From: Marinobacter salinisoli | GTDB lineage: Bacteria > Pseudomonadota > Gammaproteobacteria > Pseudomonadales > Oleiphilaceae | Direction of reading: 5' to 3' | NCBI RefSeq assembly: GCF_017301335.1 | Contig: NZ_CP071247.1 | Location: forward strand, 3,348,001-3,412,000 | DNA length: 64,000 nucleotides | In this document: positions 52,772 through 62,724 of the stretch, piece after piece | How positions within the stretch are numbered: the first letter of the stretch is position 1 | Layout: every line of letters starts with the position of its first letter | Made by a program: the position numbers and the translations under genes | Notes under the pieces: generated by a model | Told to the model about the DNA's origin: nothing | Seen by the model: only the letters and a program-made list of their open reading frames with translations | Database searches by the model: none

Positions 52772-52802
52772 AAAAAAGCCCGCCTCCTGAGAGTGCGGGC
52801 TT
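52772..52802 (-). terminator. Terminator of the 52836-54635 acyl-CoA dehydrogenase gene
   Basis: Read on the minus strand, AAGCCCGC pairs with GCGGGCTT across 11 bases, followed by six T residues (plus-strand A run 52772-52777). It separates the two dehydrogenase genes, so they are independent units. Confidence 0.88.
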
Positions 52803-52835
52803 GGAACTACAGGACGCGTTTCGACACCCTCAAGC

Positions 52836-54635
<1,800 letters not shown>

Positions 54636-54731
54636 GTAATCAACCTCAGTTCTCGGACTCAGCTGAACGGGACGCAGCTATAAGCCTTGGGTTTACTCAG
54701 ACACTGCAGCGAAGGGCGCCACAGCGTTAAT

Positions 54732-54758
54732 TAAACACTTGTTTGAAACATACGTTTC
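54732..54758. promoter_or_regulatory. Tandem PsrA-type operator
   Basis: Perfect palindrome GAAACATACGTTTC (54745-54758) fits the known PsrA pattern (G/C)AAAC-N4-GTTT(G/C). Directly beside it, sharing a base, is TAAACACTTGTTTG (54732-54745), AAAC-N4-GTTT again. The first covers the -10 box of the dehydrogenase promoter and the second its start region, a repressor arrangement. Confidence 0.65.
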
Positions 54759-54776
54759 GCAGCACAGAATTGTCAA
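54747..54776 (-). promoter_or_regulatory. Promoter of the 52836-54635 acyl-CoA dehydrogenase
   Basis: On the minus strand: perfect -35 TTGACA (54776-54771), 18-base spacer, -10 TATGTT (54752-54747). The -10 lies inside the GAAAC-N4-GTTTC palindrome. Confidence 0.6.
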
Positions 54777-55036
54777 TAGCCGAGCAGGAATTTTGTGTTG
54801 CTCTATGTCACACACCAGGCCGCTATCCGGCATGGCGGAACGCCAGATTCCGGGCATCAGAAGAGACCGTCTTATTGGTATAAGGAGAAAAGGGAGTCCG
54901 TCGCCGGTAGCACTACGGGCGGCGTAGCAAAGTCGTTGTCGGGCGACACGGCCGGGATATCGATTGACACCGGGGAACAGGAGAAGGCGAAAAACGGGGC
55001 TATCCGAGCAACGGCACTCAGATCATTCGGGCGGAA

Positions 55037-55282
55037 TCAGGCCATGATGTCGAGCAAAGTGCCCAGCGTTTCATCTGCTGTCTTGACGACTTGCGCCGAG
55101 GCCTCAACGCTTCGCTTGTAAAGCTTGAGGTCAATCAATGGCTCGGCCAGAGTGCTGCTCGCTGCCGAGCTGCCTTGCGGACCATCAATGCCGGCTCTGG
55201 CGATTTTTCGGGCAGCCCCCTCCATACCGGCCACGCTGCTCTGGACACCTTGAAGGCCCGCAGACAAAGCATTGTTGATCAT
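55037..55282 (-). CDS. Miniature flagellar rod/hook-like protein
   Basis: An 81-residue protein whose two ends look like the ends of flagellar rod and hook proteins (FlgB/C/E/F/G). N-terminal INNALSAGLQGVQSSVAGME resembles the conserved N-terminal helix, and the C-terminal YKRSVEASAQVVKTADETLG resembles the flagellar basal-body rod C-terminal domain. The large middle region is absent; a short Gly/Ser-rich linker joins the ends. No flagellar genes lie near. Start at ATG 55282 has GAGG 5 bases upstream. Role unknown. Confidence 0.8.
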   Translation of the reverse strand: MINNALSAGLQGVQSSVAGMEGAARKIARAGIDGPQGSSAASSTLAEPLIDLKLYKRSVEASAQVVKTADETLGTLLDIMA

Positions 55283-55332
55283 AACCACCTCACCGGCGAC
55301 TAATTATTGACTCAAGTAGGCCATATTCAAGG

Positions 55333-56025
55333 TCAATTTTCAAACAACGAACCGATATTAAGATGCGCCGACAAGGCAACCGGGTCCGCTTCCGGACTCC
55401 ACGGAAGGCTACCCAGGCAGGGTGCCCCCAAATGAGCGAGCAAATAGTCAAAGGTCTGCTGCTCACAACTCATCGCTTCCTGCTCAGCCCGATTAGCCAC
55501 CCAGCCTGCCAGCCGGAGTCCGTCGGCACGAATCGCTTCCGCGGTCAGTACTGCGTGGTTGATACAGCCCAGTTTCAGGCTGACGACCATTATGACAGGT
55601 ATGTCCAGCTCTCTGGGCACTGCGGCGTAGGTCTCGCGCTCATTCAGGGGTACCCGCCAGCCCCCGGCGCCCTCAACCAGCATCAGATCTGCAGGACGCA
55701 TCTGCATGCCCCGGCAGAAGCCCGCCAGACGAGCGGCGGAAATCGACACGCCAGCTTGCTGAGCCGCCACATGGGGCGCAATCGCCGGCTCCAGTGCCAC
55801 CGGATTGATGATGTCGTAGCCAAGCGACTCGGTAATCGCGCCCTGAAGAATGAGCGCGTCCTCGTTACGCAGCCCGTCTTGGGTGCTGTCACATCCGGAA
55901 GCAATCGGTTTCATGGCCACCGTACGCTTTCCCAGGTGTCGAGCGGCCTCGAGAATGGCCGCAGACGCCATGGTCTTGCCAACACCGGTATCGGTACCAG
56001 TTACAAAATAGGTATTACGTGCCAT
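55333..56025 (-). CDS. bioD: Dethiobiotin synthetase BioD
   Basis: ATP-dependent carboxylase that closes the ureido ring of dethiobiotin from DAPA and CO2. P-loop FVTGTDTGVGKTMASA at the start, then EGAGGWRVPL. About 230 residues; an ATG four codons earlier (56037) is possible. Last of the bioBFCD genes, 37 bases after bioC. Confidence 0.95.
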   Translation of the reverse strand: MARNTYFVTGTDTGVGKTMASAAILEAARHLGKRTVAMKPIASGCDSTQDGLRNEDALILQGAITESLGYDIINPVALEPAIAPHVAAQQAGVSISAARLAGFCRGMQMRPADLMLVEGAGGWRVPLNERETYAAVPRELDIPVIMVVSLKLGCINHAVLTAEAIRADGLRLAGWVANRAEQEAMSCEQQTFDYLLAHLGAPCLGSLPWSPEADPVALSAHLNIGSLFEN

Positions 56026-56062
56026 CGAGCAGAACATCCTTTCTCAGAGCGTGGGTAGTTTT

Positions 56063-56899
56063 TTATGGCCGCCAGTAAATCCAGGCCGCCTCATAGCTGG
56101 CTGATACGGTGCCGTTTGCATGCGTTGGATAAGCCTGGCACATGGCGCGGACACGCCCGGGTCCGGTCAGCGTCTTGCGCCGGGCATCACTTTTGAAGCC
56201 CGCGCCAAGCTGCTTCAACTCGCCGGTCAACGCAAGCGGTGACCGGTAGGGCAAGGTAATCGTCCGACGAGTGATCTGAGCACCGGGCAATTCCCTGTCA
56301 ACCAGATCCGCCAACCGCTCTCCCGACTCGAACCGATTGATGTGAGGGCGCCCGGGATCAGCCTGAGCCCAGGCGGTTTTCAGCTCTCGCAGGGTGCCGT
56401 CAAGCAGGGTGGATATCATCAATTGCCCGCCAGGCTTCAGCAGTCGCCGGCACTGCCGCAGCACCGGCCGAGGGTCCGAACACCACTGAATCATCAGGTT
56501 GCTGAAGACGATATCAAAGCTCTGATCCGGGAACGGCAGGCGTTCTGCATCGGCTACCAGCCAGGATAGTTGTGCCCCGCCCTGCTGACGCGCCTGCTCA
56601 ACCATGCCCGCCGAGAGATCCACACCAGTCACGTCTTTGACACAGGGCACTTGCGACAACACACGGCTAAACCAACCGGTACCACAGCCGAGATCCAGCA
56701 CACTGGCCGGACTATGACGTTCATCGGCCAGTTTTTTGACCATGGCATCGCCCATCATCCGCTGGAGCCGGGAGGCGCCCTCATAGGTGGCGCTGGCCGC
56801 CCCGAATGCGCGGGCAATATCGGCCTTATTGGCAATCGGAGCCGTCGCCACAGACTCCATGTCAGCCGACGGCTGCACGGCACGCAAAGCAACGTTCAC
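56063..56899 (-). CDS. bioC: Malonyl-ACP O-methyltransferase BioC
   Basis: SAM-dependent methyltransferase that masks malonyl-ACP so the fatty-acid machinery can build pimelate. Motif I VLDLGCGTGWFSRVLSQ, then FDIVFSNLMIQWCSDPR typical of BioC. I place the start at GTG 56899 (278 residues): GGAGG lies exactly 7 bases upstream and GTG overlaps the bioF stop (GTGA). An ATG at 56860 is the alternative. The BioH esterase that later removes the methyl group is not in this operon. Confidence 0.93.
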   Translation of the reverse strand: MNVALRAVQPSADMESVATAPIANKADIARAFGAASATYEGASRLQRMMGDAMVKKLADERHSPASVLDLGCGTGWFSRVLSQVPCVKDVTGVDLSAGMVEQARQQGGAQLSWLVADAERLPFPDQSFDIVFSNLMIQWCSDPRPVLRQCRRLLKPGGQLMISTLLDGTLRELKTAWAQADPGRPHINRFESGERLADLVDRELPGAQITRRTITLPYRSPLALTGELKQLGAGFKSDARRKTLTGPGRVRAMCQAYPTHANGTVSASYEAAWIYWRP

Positions 56900-58071
56900 A
56901 AACTGTCCTCCGTCGCATAAAGCAGGTTTTGGCATTCCGACAAGCCTGCCAACAATCGCTCAAGATCTTCCTTTGAGTGCCCCGCGCTGAACGTCACTCG
57001 CAAGCGAGCCTCGCCCTCCGGCACGGTAGGCGGTCGAATGGCGGTAACCAGCAGGCCCCGCTCCTCGAGCGCTTTGCTGAGTGCCAGCGCTTTCCAGTTC
57101 TCGCCCACAATTATGGGCTGGATGGGGGTATGCGATGGCATCAACGGATACCCCAGGGCTGCGGCTCGCACACGGAATTCAGCCACCAACTCACGGAGGT
57201 GACTGCGCCGCGCCTCACCCTGCTCAACTAGATCAAGACTGGCACAGGTTGCCGCTGCAATGGCCGGCGGCATGGACGTGGTGTAAATGTAGGTTCGTGC
57301 CTTCTGAACCAGGTATTCCATCAGCATGGCGGGGCCCGCAGCAAACGCACCACTGGTGCCGACGGCCTTGCCCAGCGTTCCGATCAATATGGGCACGTCC
57401 TGCTCAGACAAGCCCAGCTCAGCCACACTGCCCTGCCCGTGCCGGCCAAGTACGCCAAGACCATGGGCATCGTCTACCACCAGTACGGCATCGTGTTCCC
57501 GACACAGCCGCGCCAGTTCGCGCAACGGGGCCACGTCGCCGTCCATGCTGAATACGCCGTCTGTCACCACCACCTTGTGTCCGGCGGTTTCCGCCAGCAT
57601 GCGCTCCAGGGCCTCAACGTCACCATGCCCATAGCGGCGCACCCGAGCGCGGCTCAGTATGCACCCATCAATAATGGACGCATGATTCAGACGGTCGGAA
57701 AAAATGGTATCGCCGCGGCCAGCCAGTGCAGAAATAACACCCATGTTCGCCATATAGCCGGTGGAGAAAAGCAGTGCGGCACTGCGGCCGGTGAATTCGG
57801 CCAATCGCAACTCCAGATCATGATGGGCGTCATGATGGCCGCAGATCAGGTGAGACGCGGCACCACCGAGGCCTGTGGTGGGCAGCGCACTCTGCAAGGC
57901 CTCTATATTGGTCGGATGACTGGCCAGACCGAGGTAATCGTTGCTGCAGAACGACAACACGGTTTTGCCATCGGCCCTGAGCACCGGTTGCTGCGGGCCA
58001 GAGATCCGCCTCCGGACACGATGGAGGCCGGCCTTTTTTCGCTCAGCCAGCTCGGCTTCGAAGTCTCGCAA
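56896..58071 (-). CDS. bioF: 8-amino-7-oxononanoate synthase BioF
   Basis: PLP enzyme joining pimeloyl-ACP and alanine. The PLP lysine is in IGTLGKAVGTSGA; other motifs are SFCSNDYLGLASHP and DDAHGLGVLGRHG. TTG at 58071 (LRDFEAELAERK, about 391 residues) is favoured because GAGG lies 7 bases upstream; another in-frame TTG at 58086 adds five residues. A strong hairpin lies just upstream, between bioB and bioF. Overlaps bioC by 4 bases. Confidence 0.94.
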   Translation of the reverse strand: MRDFEAELAERKKAGLHRVRRRISGPQQPVLRADGKTVLSFCSNDYLGLASHPTNIEALQSALPTTGLGGAASHLICGHHDAHHDLELRLAEFTGRSAALLFSTGYMANMGVISALAGRGDTIFSDRLNHASIIDGCILSRARVRRYGHGDVEALERMLAETAGHKVVVTDGVFSMDGDVAPLRELARLCREHDAVLVVDDAHGLGVLGRHGQGSVAELGLSEQDVPILIGTLGKAVGTSGAFAAGPAMLMEYLVQKARTYIYTTSMPPAIAAATCASLDLVEQGEARRSHLRELVAEFRVRAAALGYPLMPSHTPIQPIIVGENWKALALSKALEERGLLVTAIRPPTVPEGEARLRVTFSAGHSKEDLERLLAGLSECQNLLYATEDSL

Positions 58072-58094
58072 CGGGACACCTCGCAACTAGAAGT

Positions 58095-58125
58095 AGCACC
58101 GAGTCTCAAAGACTCCCCCGGTGCT
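58095..58125 (-). repeat. Hairpin between bioB and bioF
   Basis: Outer arms AGCACC/GGTGCT and inner arms GAGTCT/AGACTC around a 3-base loop, with a small CCC bulge, make about a 12-13 bp stem. It lies 15 bases after the bioB stop and 23 bases before the bioF TTG. No T-tract follows, so it is not a plain terminator. Confidence 0.7.
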
Positions 58126-58140
58126 TGAGTGGAAAGTGCT

Positions 58141-59205
58141 TCAGGTCGCCGCCGTCTCCCGCGTGGCGTCGTAAAACAGGTGCCGGGTCGCCTCGTGTTC
58201 CACCGCATCGGAAATTGCCTCGACCTCCTGTTCTTCGGTGGCGCACTGCTCCCGCTGCTCCGGTCGGATACCCAGGCGCTGGAACAGGCGCATATCCGCG
58301 TCGGCTTCCGGGTTTGCGGTGGTGAGCAGTTTTTCGCCGTAGAAAATGGAGTTGGCCCCAGCCATGAAACACAGCGCCTGCATCTGGTCGTTCATATTTT
58401 CCCGGCCCGCAGACAGGCGCACGTGGGAGGCCGGCATCATAATGCGGGCAACGGCAATGATCCGGACGAATTCAAACGGATCCAGATCGTCCACATCTTC
58501 CATGGGGGTACCCTTCACCTTCACCAGCATGTTCACCGGGACACTCTCGGGATGCTGTGGCAGGTTCGCCAGTTGAACCAGCAAACCCACGCGATCATCC
58601 TCATCTTCACCCATGCCCATGATGCCGCCACAGCAGACTTTCATGCCCGCCTTGCGAACGTTGTCCAGTGTATCCAGGCGATCCTGATAGGTGCGGGTGG
58701 TAATAATGTGGCTGTAGTACTTCTCGGAGGTATCCAGGTTATGGTTGTAGTAATCCAGCCCCGCATCGGCGAGTTCCTGCGCCTGCTCTTCCTTGAGCAT
58801 GCCCAGCGTCATACAGGTTTCCAGGCCCAGCGATTTCACCTGCTTCACCATATCCAGAACGTAAGGCATGTCTTTTTTTGACGGGCTGCGCCAGGCTGCG
58901 CCCATACAGAAACGCGATGCGCCGCGCTCTTTCGCCACACGGGCTTCCGAGATCACTTTTTCGATTTCCAGCAAGCGCTCTTTTTCCAGCCCGGTGTTGT
59001 AATGGCCACTTTGCGGGCAGTACTTGCAGTCCTCTGGGCAGGCGCCGGTCTTGATGGACAGCAGCGTGCTTACCTGCACCTCGTTGGGATCAAAGTGTTC
59101 ACGGTGTACACTCTGGGCGCGGAAGAGCAGATCATTAAATGGCAATTCAAATAACGCTCGCGCTTCTTGAAGTGTCCAGTCGTGACGGGGTGCAGTGGCA
59201 GTCAT
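58141..59205 (-). CDS. bioB: Biotin synthase BioB
   Basis: Radical-SAM enzyme that inserts sulfur into dethiobiotin. The [4Fe-4S] cysteines are C56, C60 and C63 in [14 protein letters not shown]; further motifs [11 protein letters not shown] and [12 protein letters not shown] are intact. 354 residues is normal. First gene of the operon; its promoter is flanked by two BirA-type sites, so it should be repressed when biotin is ample. Confidence 0.96.
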   Translation of the reverse strand: MTATAPRHDWTLQEARALFELPFNDLLFRAQSVHREHFDPNEVQVSTLLSIKTGACPEDCKYCPQSGHYNTGLEKERLLEIEKVISEARVAKERGASRFCMGAAWRSPSKKDMPYVLDMVKQVKSLGLETCMTLGMLKEEQAQELADAGLDYYNHNLDTSEKYYSHIITTRTYQDRLDTLDNVRKAGMKVCCGGIMGMGEDEDDRVGLLVQLANLPQHPESVPVNMLVKVKGTPMEDVDDLDPFEFVRIIAVARIMMPASHVRLSAGRENMNDQMQALCFMAGANSIFYGEKLLTTANPEADADMRLFQRLGIRPEQREQCATEEQEVEAISDAVEHEATRHLFYDATRETAAT

Positions 59206-59214
59206 AGAGGAGTC

Positions 59215-59246
59215 CTGTTAACCTTTTCCGGCCTTTGGGTTTACGG
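59215..59246. promoter_or_regulatory. BirA-type operator A
   Basis: CTGTTAACC (59215-59223), 14-base spacer, GGTTTACGG (59238-59246), close to the known BirA pattern TTGTAAACC-N14/15-GGTTTACAA. Lies just downstream of the predicted bioB transcription start (about 59249). Confidence 0.7.
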
Positions 59247-59255
59247 AAGAACCAG

Positions 59256-59283
59256 ATGATAAAGAGCACAGGCATCCTGTCAA
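59256..59283 (-). promoter_or_regulatory. bioB operon promoter
   Basis: On the minus strand: -35 TTGACA (59283-59278), 16-base spacer, -10 TATCAT (59261-59256). The -35 lies inside BirA site B; the -10 is the complement of the comF start codon region. Confidence 0.7.
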
Positions 59284-59984
59284 CCTTATTAGAACTAAAG
59301 GTTAACCTGTCTCGCGCCGCCGGTGTCTGTGTTGCCTGCCTGGGTAGCTCGGCAACAGACGGCCTTTGCGATCCCTGTCGATCAGACTTGCCCACCAACC
59401 ATCAGGCCTGCCCGATCTGCGCACTGCCCATGCCCCGGCCTGACCTGGTATGCGGCGACTGCCTGGCGAATCCACCGCCCTATGCACGGGCCATCATCCC
59501 CTGGCGTTACCAGTTTCCGGCCGACGCCATGATCCGTTGCTACAAAGATCGGGGACAACGGCAGTTTCTCCGCCCTCTGGTAACCGCCCTCGGCGCGCAA
59601 CTGGCTGACTTGCTGCATCAGGACCAGTTAACCAAGCCGGACATCTTGGTACCGGCGCCCATGCATCGCAGGCGCCGGATGAAGCGCGGATTCAACCAGG
59701 CCCAGGTCATCGCCGAAGAGCTCGGTTTGCGGCTGAATATTCCAGTGGCGAGCACACTGGTCAGACGCCAGAGCCATGTCGACAGCCAACGAGGACTGGA
59801 CAAGGGCCAAAGGCTGAAAAACCTGCAAAAGGTCTTCGAAGTAACAGCGGATATTCCGGAACGGATCGCTATCGTTGACGATGTCGTCACCACCGGCGCC
59901 ACGGTGCGGACCCTGTCTGCCTTGCTCGAGGCGCACGGGGCCCGGGAAATACAAGTCTGGGCGCTGGCGAGAACGCCTCTTTAG
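59256..59984 (+). CDS. ComF-family phosphoribosyltransferase-like protein
   Basis: A 242-residue ComF/GntX family protein (E. coli YhgH type), linked in other bacteria to DNA uptake and use. N-terminal zinc site with Cys pairs (GVCVACLGSS, LCDPCRSD, ACPICALP, LVCGDC) and a C-terminal PRTase domain with the PRPP-binding motif RIAIVDDVVTTGATV. ATG 59256 has GGAAG 7 bases upstream; no later ATG, GTG or TTG precedes the first Cys pair, so its first 18 or so codons overlap the bioB promoter and BirA site B. Overlaps the next gene by 4 bases, convergent. Confidence 0.9.
   Translation: MIKSTGILSTLLELKVNLSRAAGVCVACLGSSATDGLCDPCRSDLPTNHQACPICALPMPRPDLVCGDCLANPPPYARAIIPWRYQFPADAMIRCYKDRGQRQFLRPLVTALGAQLADLLHQDQLTKPDILVPAPMHRRRRMKRGFNQAQVIAEELGLRLNIPVASTLVRRQSHVDSQRGLDKGQRLKNLQKVFEVTADIPERIAIVDDVVTTGATVRTLSALLEAHGAREIQVWALARTPL
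59277..59308. promoter_or_regulatory. BirA-type operator B
   Basis: CTGTCAACC (59277-59285), 14-base spacer, GGTTAACCT (59300-59308). Its left arm contains the bioB -35 box. Centre is 62 bases from site A, about six helix turns. Weaker match than A in the right arm. Confidence 0.55.
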
Positions 59985-61090
59985 CAAAGGCGGGCACTCA
60001 CCTCATCGGCAATCGCAAGGCAGGAGGTCAAACCCGGGGATTCAATACCAAACAGATTCACCAGCCCTTCCAGGCCATGGGACTCCGGACCGTCAATCCG
60101 GAAATCCGCACTGGCCTGATCCGGACCGTGCAGTTTCGGGCGAATACCGGCATAGGCTGGCGACAAACGAGCCGGATCCAGCCCCGGCCACCAGCGCCTT
60201 ATCCCCTCTGCGAACTGACTAACACGCTGAGGATCAACGGTATAATCAAGCTCGTCAATCCACTCCACGTCCGGCCCAAACCGGGCCTGCCCCGCCAGAT
60301 CCAGGGTCAGATGCACGCCCAGACCACCCGACTCGGGCACCGGGTAGACAAGCGCCTGCGTCGGAGGCTTGCCGCCATAGCTGAAGTAGACGCCCCGGGC
60401 AAACCATTGACGCGGCCGGCCCGACTCAGGCAGCGCGCGCCAGCGACGTGCCAGGTCAACGGCGCCGAGCCCGGCGGCGTTGACTACATTCCGGGCCAGC
60501 AATTCACAGGGCATCTGTCCGCCGACAATCAGGCGGTGCCCCTGTGGTGATGATTCGGCCTCCAGAACCGGCGCACCGAAAGCAATTCGACTGCCGGCAT
60601 CCTCAATCTCACCCACCAGCGAGAGCATCAGCCCATGACTATCCACGATGCCGGTCTGTGGCGACCACAACGCCGCCTCGACCGAAAGCTCTGGAAGCGC
60701 TCGGGCAAGCTCCCGGCCCTCGGCACTATATAGTGTTACCCCGTTATCCAACGCGCGAGGCGCGATCGCCCCCAGGGACTCAACCTGGCACGCCGAACTG
60801 GCAACAATCCACTTGCCACACTGGCGATGGGCAATTCGATGGTCACGGCAATAGTCGTACAGTTGATCGCGGCCACGCACGCAAAGACGCGCCTTGAGGC
60901 TCCCCGCCGGGTAATAAATTCCCGCATGGATAACTTCACTGCTGCGCGATGATGTGCCTTCGCCAAAACGGGAGCCGCCTTCCAGCACCACAACGTCATG
61001 TCCGGCCAGCGCAAGTCGGCGGGCCACCGCCAGGCCAACCACGCCAGCGCCAATCACAACCGTTTGAGTCTCAAGACGTTCTTTCGGCAA
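59981..61090 (-). CDS. FAD-dependent oxidoreductase of the DAO family (L-2-hydroxyglutarate dehydrogenase-like)
   Basis: A 369-residue flavoprotein with the Rossmann motif VIGAGVVGLAVARRLALAG at the N-terminus and SRSSEVIHAGIYYP, a stretch typical of LhgO-like L-2-hydroxyglutarate oxidases, plus YAGIRPKLHGP near the C-terminus. Exact substrate is inferred from the family. Convergent with comF (4-base overlap), divergent from the next gene. Confidence 0.85.
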   Translation of the reverse strand: MPKERLETQTVVIGAGVVGLAVARRLALAGHDVVVLEGGSRFGEGTSSRSSEVIHAGIYYPAGSLKARLCVRGRDQLYDYCRDHRIAHRQCGKWIVASSACQVESLGAIAPRALDNGVTLYSAEGRELARALPELSVEAALWSPQTGIVDSHGLMLSLVGEIEDAGSRIAFGAPVLEAESSPQGHRLIVGGQMPCELLARNVVNAAGLGAVDLARRWRALPESGRPRQWFARGVYFSYGGKPPTQALVYPVPESGGLGVHLTLDLAGQARFGPDVEWIDELDYTVDPQRVSQFAEGIRRWWPGLDPARLSPAYAGIRPKLHGPDQASADFRIDGPESHGLEGLVNLFGIESPGLTSCLAIADEVSARLC

Positions 61091-61239
61091 ACCCTACTCT
61101 CCCGACATTATTCAGCCCTTCACAAGAATACCCGATTCGCGGTCAGGTCCGCAGAAATGCCGGCGGCCCTTACGCGACGCATCAGAGCAGTTATACTCAG
61201 TCTCGGGAAGGCAGCAAACGTGCATGGAGCTCCGAGGGT

Positions 61240-61662
61240 ATGTCTGACAAGAAACAATTCTTTCTGGTGATGGTTGTGGCCGCCGTTTTTGTCAGCTGGC
61301 TGGGCTGGCGCGGCTTTGAAGTCATTACGCTGAACGGATTGCTGAAGTCTGATCCGGTGGTTTCCGGATACCCCTACCAACACAGAGTGCTTCGTGTTGA
61401 GGGCGATATCGCCATCATGAGTTCCCTGCGCTCCCACAATGTCTCAACCCATCAGGCACTGGGCGCGGTTTACCCGAGCATGAAAAACCTGGCCGAAGGC
61501 GACAAATCCTGGCAACGGGCCGAGCGGGAGCTGGCGCAAATTCAGGCCCGGGCGGGCGATATCATTCTGGGTGCCGAAGGTATCCGGAGAATCCGCTGGG
61601 AACTGGATGAAAACTGGTATCATATCCAGTCCATGAAATCGGATTACGATACGGAGTTTTAA
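61240..61662 (+). CDS. Unknown protein with one N-terminal membrane helix
   Basis: A 140-residue protein: transmembrane helix at about 7-24 (FFLVMVVAAVFVSWLGW), then a soluble, probably periplasmic part containing VLRVEGDIAIMSSLRSHNV and a C-terminal RRIRWELDENWYHIQSMKS. I do not recognise the family. ATG 61240 follows GAGGG closely; the longer open frame upstream overlaps the oxidoreductase gene. 12 bases before srkA, so likely cotranscribed with it. Confidence 0.75.
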   Translation: MSDKKQFFLVMVVAAVFVSWLGWRGFEVITLNGLLKSDPVVSGYPYQHRVLRVEGDIAIMSSLRSHNVSTHQALGAVYPSMKNLAEGDKSWQRAERELAQIQARAGDIILGAEGIRRIRWELDENWYHIQSMKSDYDTEF

Positions 61663-61674
61663 GTCGCTACATTT

Positions 61675-62691
61675 ATGACCCATGACGCCCCAGCAGCCGC
61701 ATCAACTCATCCCTACGATTCACTGACGCCAGACACCATCCTGGACGCCATGGAATCCGCCGGGTTCCACATCAATGGCCGCCTGTTCGCACTCAACAGT
61801 TACGAGAACCGGGTGTACCAGATTGGTCTGGACGAAGCCTCTCCGGTGATCGCCAAATTCTACCGACCGGGCCGATGGACCGAGTTACAAATCCGGGAAG
61901 AGCATGACTTTTCACGGGAGCTGTCGGAAGCTGACATTCCCATTGTCGCCCCCCTGTCCATGCCTTCTGGCGACACGTTGGCCCGCCATGGCGAATTCCT
62001 CTTTGCTGTATTCCCGCAGCGCGGTGGACAGGCCCCTGATGTCAGCGTGCCAGATACGCTGTACCGCCTGGGACAATGGCTCGGGCAGCTGCACAACATT
62101 GGCGCCCGGCAATCGTTCCAGCATCGCCCGGCCCTGGCCCTGCTTGACGGGCTGGTAGCCAACAATCAGCTGCTGATTGATGGCAACTGGGTGCCCGCCG
62201 ACCTTCGTCCCGCCTGGGACAGCCTGCTCCGGGATCTGATCGAGCTGTGTGCCGCCCGGATCGATGATGCCGGCCCGCTGGTAAATCTACGCCTGCACGG
62301 CGACTGCCACGCGGGCAACATCCTGTGCCGGGATGAGCAGATGCTGTTCGTAGATCTGGACGATTGCCGAACCGGTCCTGCCATTCAGGACATGTGGCTG
62401 CTGCTCAACGGTGAAGACGCCGAGCGCGGGGCGCAACTGGGCGAGTTACTGGAAGGCTACGAAATGTTCCGTGATTTCAACCGCAGGGAGCGCCACCTGA
62501 TCGAACCGTTGCGCTGCTACCGCCAGATTGCTCACTGCGCCTGGCTGGCCAGACGCTGGGACGACCCGGCATTTCCGCGCTTCTTCCCATGGTTTGGTCA
62601 ACCCCGCTTCTGGTCCGATCAGATTCTGTCGCTCAGGGAACAGTTGGCCGCTCTTCAGTCGCCGTCGCTGTCACTTCCCGGCCAATTCTAA
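61675..62691 (+). CDS. srkA: Stress response kinase A (SrkA/YihE)
   Basis: Ser/Thr kinase of the aminoglycoside phosphotransferase fold; in E. coli YihE counters MazEF-linked death and acts in the Cpx response. Kinase motifs: catalytic loop LRLHGDCHAGNILC and metal loop LFVDLDDCRTGPA. 338 residues against 328 in E. coli. Flanked by two small membrane proteins of unknown role. Confidence 0.93.
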   Translation: MTHDAPAAASTHPYDSLTPDTILDAMESAGFHINGRLFALNSYENRVYQIGLDEASPVIAKFYRPGRWTELQIREEHDFSRELSEADIPIVAPLSMPSGDTLARHGEFLFAVFPQRGGQAPDVSVPDTLYRLGQWLGQLHNIGARQSFQHRPALALLDGLVANNQLLIDGNWVPADLRPAWDSLLRDLIELCAARIDDAGPLVNLRLHGDCHAGNILCRDEQMLFVDLDDCRTGPAIQDMWLLLNGEDAERGAQLGELLEGYEMFRDFNRRERHLIEPLRCYRQIAHCAWLARRWDDPAFPRFFPWFGQPRFWSDQILSLREQLAALQSPSLSLPGQF

Positions 62692-62724
62692 TGCACCCAC
62701 ATCATGTCAGCTTTTGAGGTAACC

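Larger units (their letters stand above)
54636..55036. other. 401-base stretch without a gene
   Basis: The part near 54730-54780 holds the promoter and palindromes of the acyl-CoA dehydrogenase. From about 54780 to 55036 I see nothing: no hairpin with a T-tract, no RNA gene, and short open frames on the plus strand that have no ribosome binding site and odd composition. Confidence 0.6.

Noticed and set aside
54739..55121. Two short open frames on the plus strand
   Set aside because: No ribosome binding site, low-complexity basic residues, and one runs into the antisense of the flagellar-like gene.
58129..58881. Open frame of 250 codons on the plus strand
   Set aside because: Antisense to bioB, whose cysteine motif is clear.
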